DNA of 64,000 nucleotides from Nocardiopsis sp. CNT312 (lineage in GTDB: Bacteria; Actinomycetota; Actinomycetes; Streptosporangiales; Streptosporangiaceae). The position numbers were made by a program, and so were the translations under genes. The stretch spans positions 1-64,000 of the forward strand of contig NZ_AZXF01000012.1 in NCBI RefSeq assembly GCF_000515115.1, given 5' to 3'. A model generated the notes under the pieces. That model saw nothing but the letters and a program-made list of their open reading frames with translations. It did no database searches and was not told the DNA's origin. Shown here piece by piece: positions 63,167 through 64,000 of the stretch (position 1 is its first letter; each line of letters starts with the position of its first letter).

Positions 63167-63887
63167 GGGACCACTATCGGTTCTCCCCGCTGGTCCCCTC
63201 TACTCGTGTTCGGTCTTTTCAGCATGCCCTGGACATGGTCACGGGAACGTCCGTCTCTTATTGATCCCGGGTTTTCATGGTGCATCGATTTTATTTTCCC
63301 TGGTGGAAGTCTTTCTATGTCTTCCGAGATGGATCCAGCTTCACTAGAGAAGAATATACTTCCCCGATTTCAGAGGCTTTAATCCTTTTTTTCGAAGAGG
63401 TTCAATGTTGCTAGAGTGTCTTGTGTGACTCATGTGGCTACGTGTCGGTGTCCTGGGCTCTCTTTTTGGGGTGGGCATGTGTGGGTCAAGGTGGCGGGGA
63501 CTCCGTTCCTATTGAAATCATGTTCGATATTTTTGGTGTGATTTCTGACCTGGTGCCGCAATTATGAAGATGAAGGGTGGGGGGATTGGTGTGACGATGG
63601 GCTGGTGTCAGTGTCGAAGGGTGAGGTGATGGTGGCAGCATGGAGCCCCGTCTACTCATCCGGACGAAGAATGACTACGGAGTGTGATTGCATAGAATTC
63701 CATTGCTTCGGTAATGCTTTCCGGGAGAATCCATTGAGTTTTATGGTTGCTGGAAAGCGAAATGGTGTTCCATGCCCCCCTTGATTTTTCGGTCGGCTTC
63801 GCTGTCCGGCCTGCCTGACCTCCATCGTCTTGTGTTCTTCCCTTTTTCATCGATGTTCGACGGCTGATCTCAAGTTGGGAGATAGCA
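63167..63887. other. AT-richer intergenic stretch
   Basis: These 721 bp separate the divergent TetR and AraC-type genes. T-rich runs and frequent A/T distinguish them from everything else in the window except the inner PKS promoter. No open frame shows actinomycete codon bias or a recognisable protein; a frame at 63656-63922 on minus is not convincing. No RNA gene or repeat array is evident. It may hold decayed genes or a long regulatory region for the AraC gene. Confidence 0.55.
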
Positions 63888-64000
63888 GTGGAAAGAGCTG
63901 TCCGCGAGGCTGTCACATTCATCCGTAGTCGCTATCATGACCCCATCACGCTCAGTGATGTGGCCGCCGAGGTCTTCGTGAGCCCCTACCACTTCTCCAG
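63888..64000 (+). CDS. AraC-family regulator, N-terminal fragment (cut by window end)
   Basis: Begins at GTG 63888 with TTGGGAG upstream and runs off the window. The 37 residues visible (VERAVREAVTFIRSRY, HDPITLSDVAAEVFVSPYHF) are the first half of an AraC-type double helix-turn-helix, placed at the very N-terminus rather than after a ligand domain. The rest lies beyond the window. Confidence 0.8.
   Translation, partial: MERAVREAVTFIRSRYHDPITLSDVAAEVFVSPYHFS

Noticed and set aside
63656-63922. An 88-codon minus-strand frame near the window end
   Set aside because: Composition does not look like an actinomycete protein and it overlaps the AraC start.
1-64000. CRISPR arrays, rRNA and tRNA genes
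   Set aside because: No regularly spaced repeats and no tRNA or rRNA sequence were found on reading either strand; a covariance-model search was not possible here.

Overview
This is a GC-rich actinomycete chromosome segment: GTG starts, start/stop overlaps and GC at third codon positions dominate. The order ftsK, rodZ-like, rimO, pgsA, cinA, clgR, DUF3046, recA, recX is the conserved actinobacterial core arrangement. Protein sequences and operon style suggest Nocardiopsaceae, probably Nocardiopsis; the genus is an inference, not a demonstrated fact.

Layout. 1-14.3 kb: a family-2 glycosyltransferase, a MaoC-type hydratase, two neighbouring relatives of metal enzymes that have lost most metal or catalytic residues (enolase superfamily and allantoinase/dihydroorotase type) flanking alanine dehydrogenase, a CopD-CtaG fusion membrane protein, the SbcCD nuclease, an O-methyltransferase and a YdjM-type membrane protein. 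14.3-19.2 kb: egtABCD for ergothioneine, without egtE, preceded by a 562-bp gap holding an 18-bp palindrome and a region of about 218 nt that can fold back on itself. 19.3-25.5 kb: dapB, a Nudix hydrolase, menA, a GNAT acetyltransferase, a small 4-TM protein, then dapA and RNase J. 25.7-33.3 kb: ftsK, a RodZ-like protein, the overlapping rimO-pgsA-cinA trio, clgR with two tiny overlapping leader ORFs, and an Rrf2 regulator. 33.4-39.8 kb: a sugar ABC importer (binding protein and two permeases, no ATPase) with a GH3 hexosaminidase, opposite a ROK regulator and a clear operator. 39.9-44.4 kb: DUF3046, recA and recX. The recA gene carries two large inteins, one in the P-loop and one at the G/SPETTT site. 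44.4-53.0 kb: an S9 peptidase, a TAXI/DUF1850/TRAP importer, and miaB. 53.0-55.4 kb: miaA facing miaB, and a lone TnpB element with hairpins typical of an omega RNA end. 55.6-62.4 kb: an intact enediyne-type iterative PKS (KS-AT-ACP-KR-DH-PPTase) with its hotdog thioesterase and a flavin reductase, but no UNBL/UNBV/UNBU genes beside it. 62.5-64 kb: a TetR regulator, an AT-richer stretch of about 720 bp without a convincing gene, and the start of an AraC regulator cut by the window edge.

How the parts fit: most of the window is housekeeping (lysine/diaminopimelate synthesis, tRNA and ribosomal protein methylthiolation, recombination and repair, phospholipid synthesis, proteolysis control). Accessory DNA begins at miaA, where the TnpB element and the polyketide genes sit. 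The most unusual features are the doubly interrupted recA, the pared-down enediyne-type PKS locus, the fold-back element before egtA and the leader ORFs before clgR.
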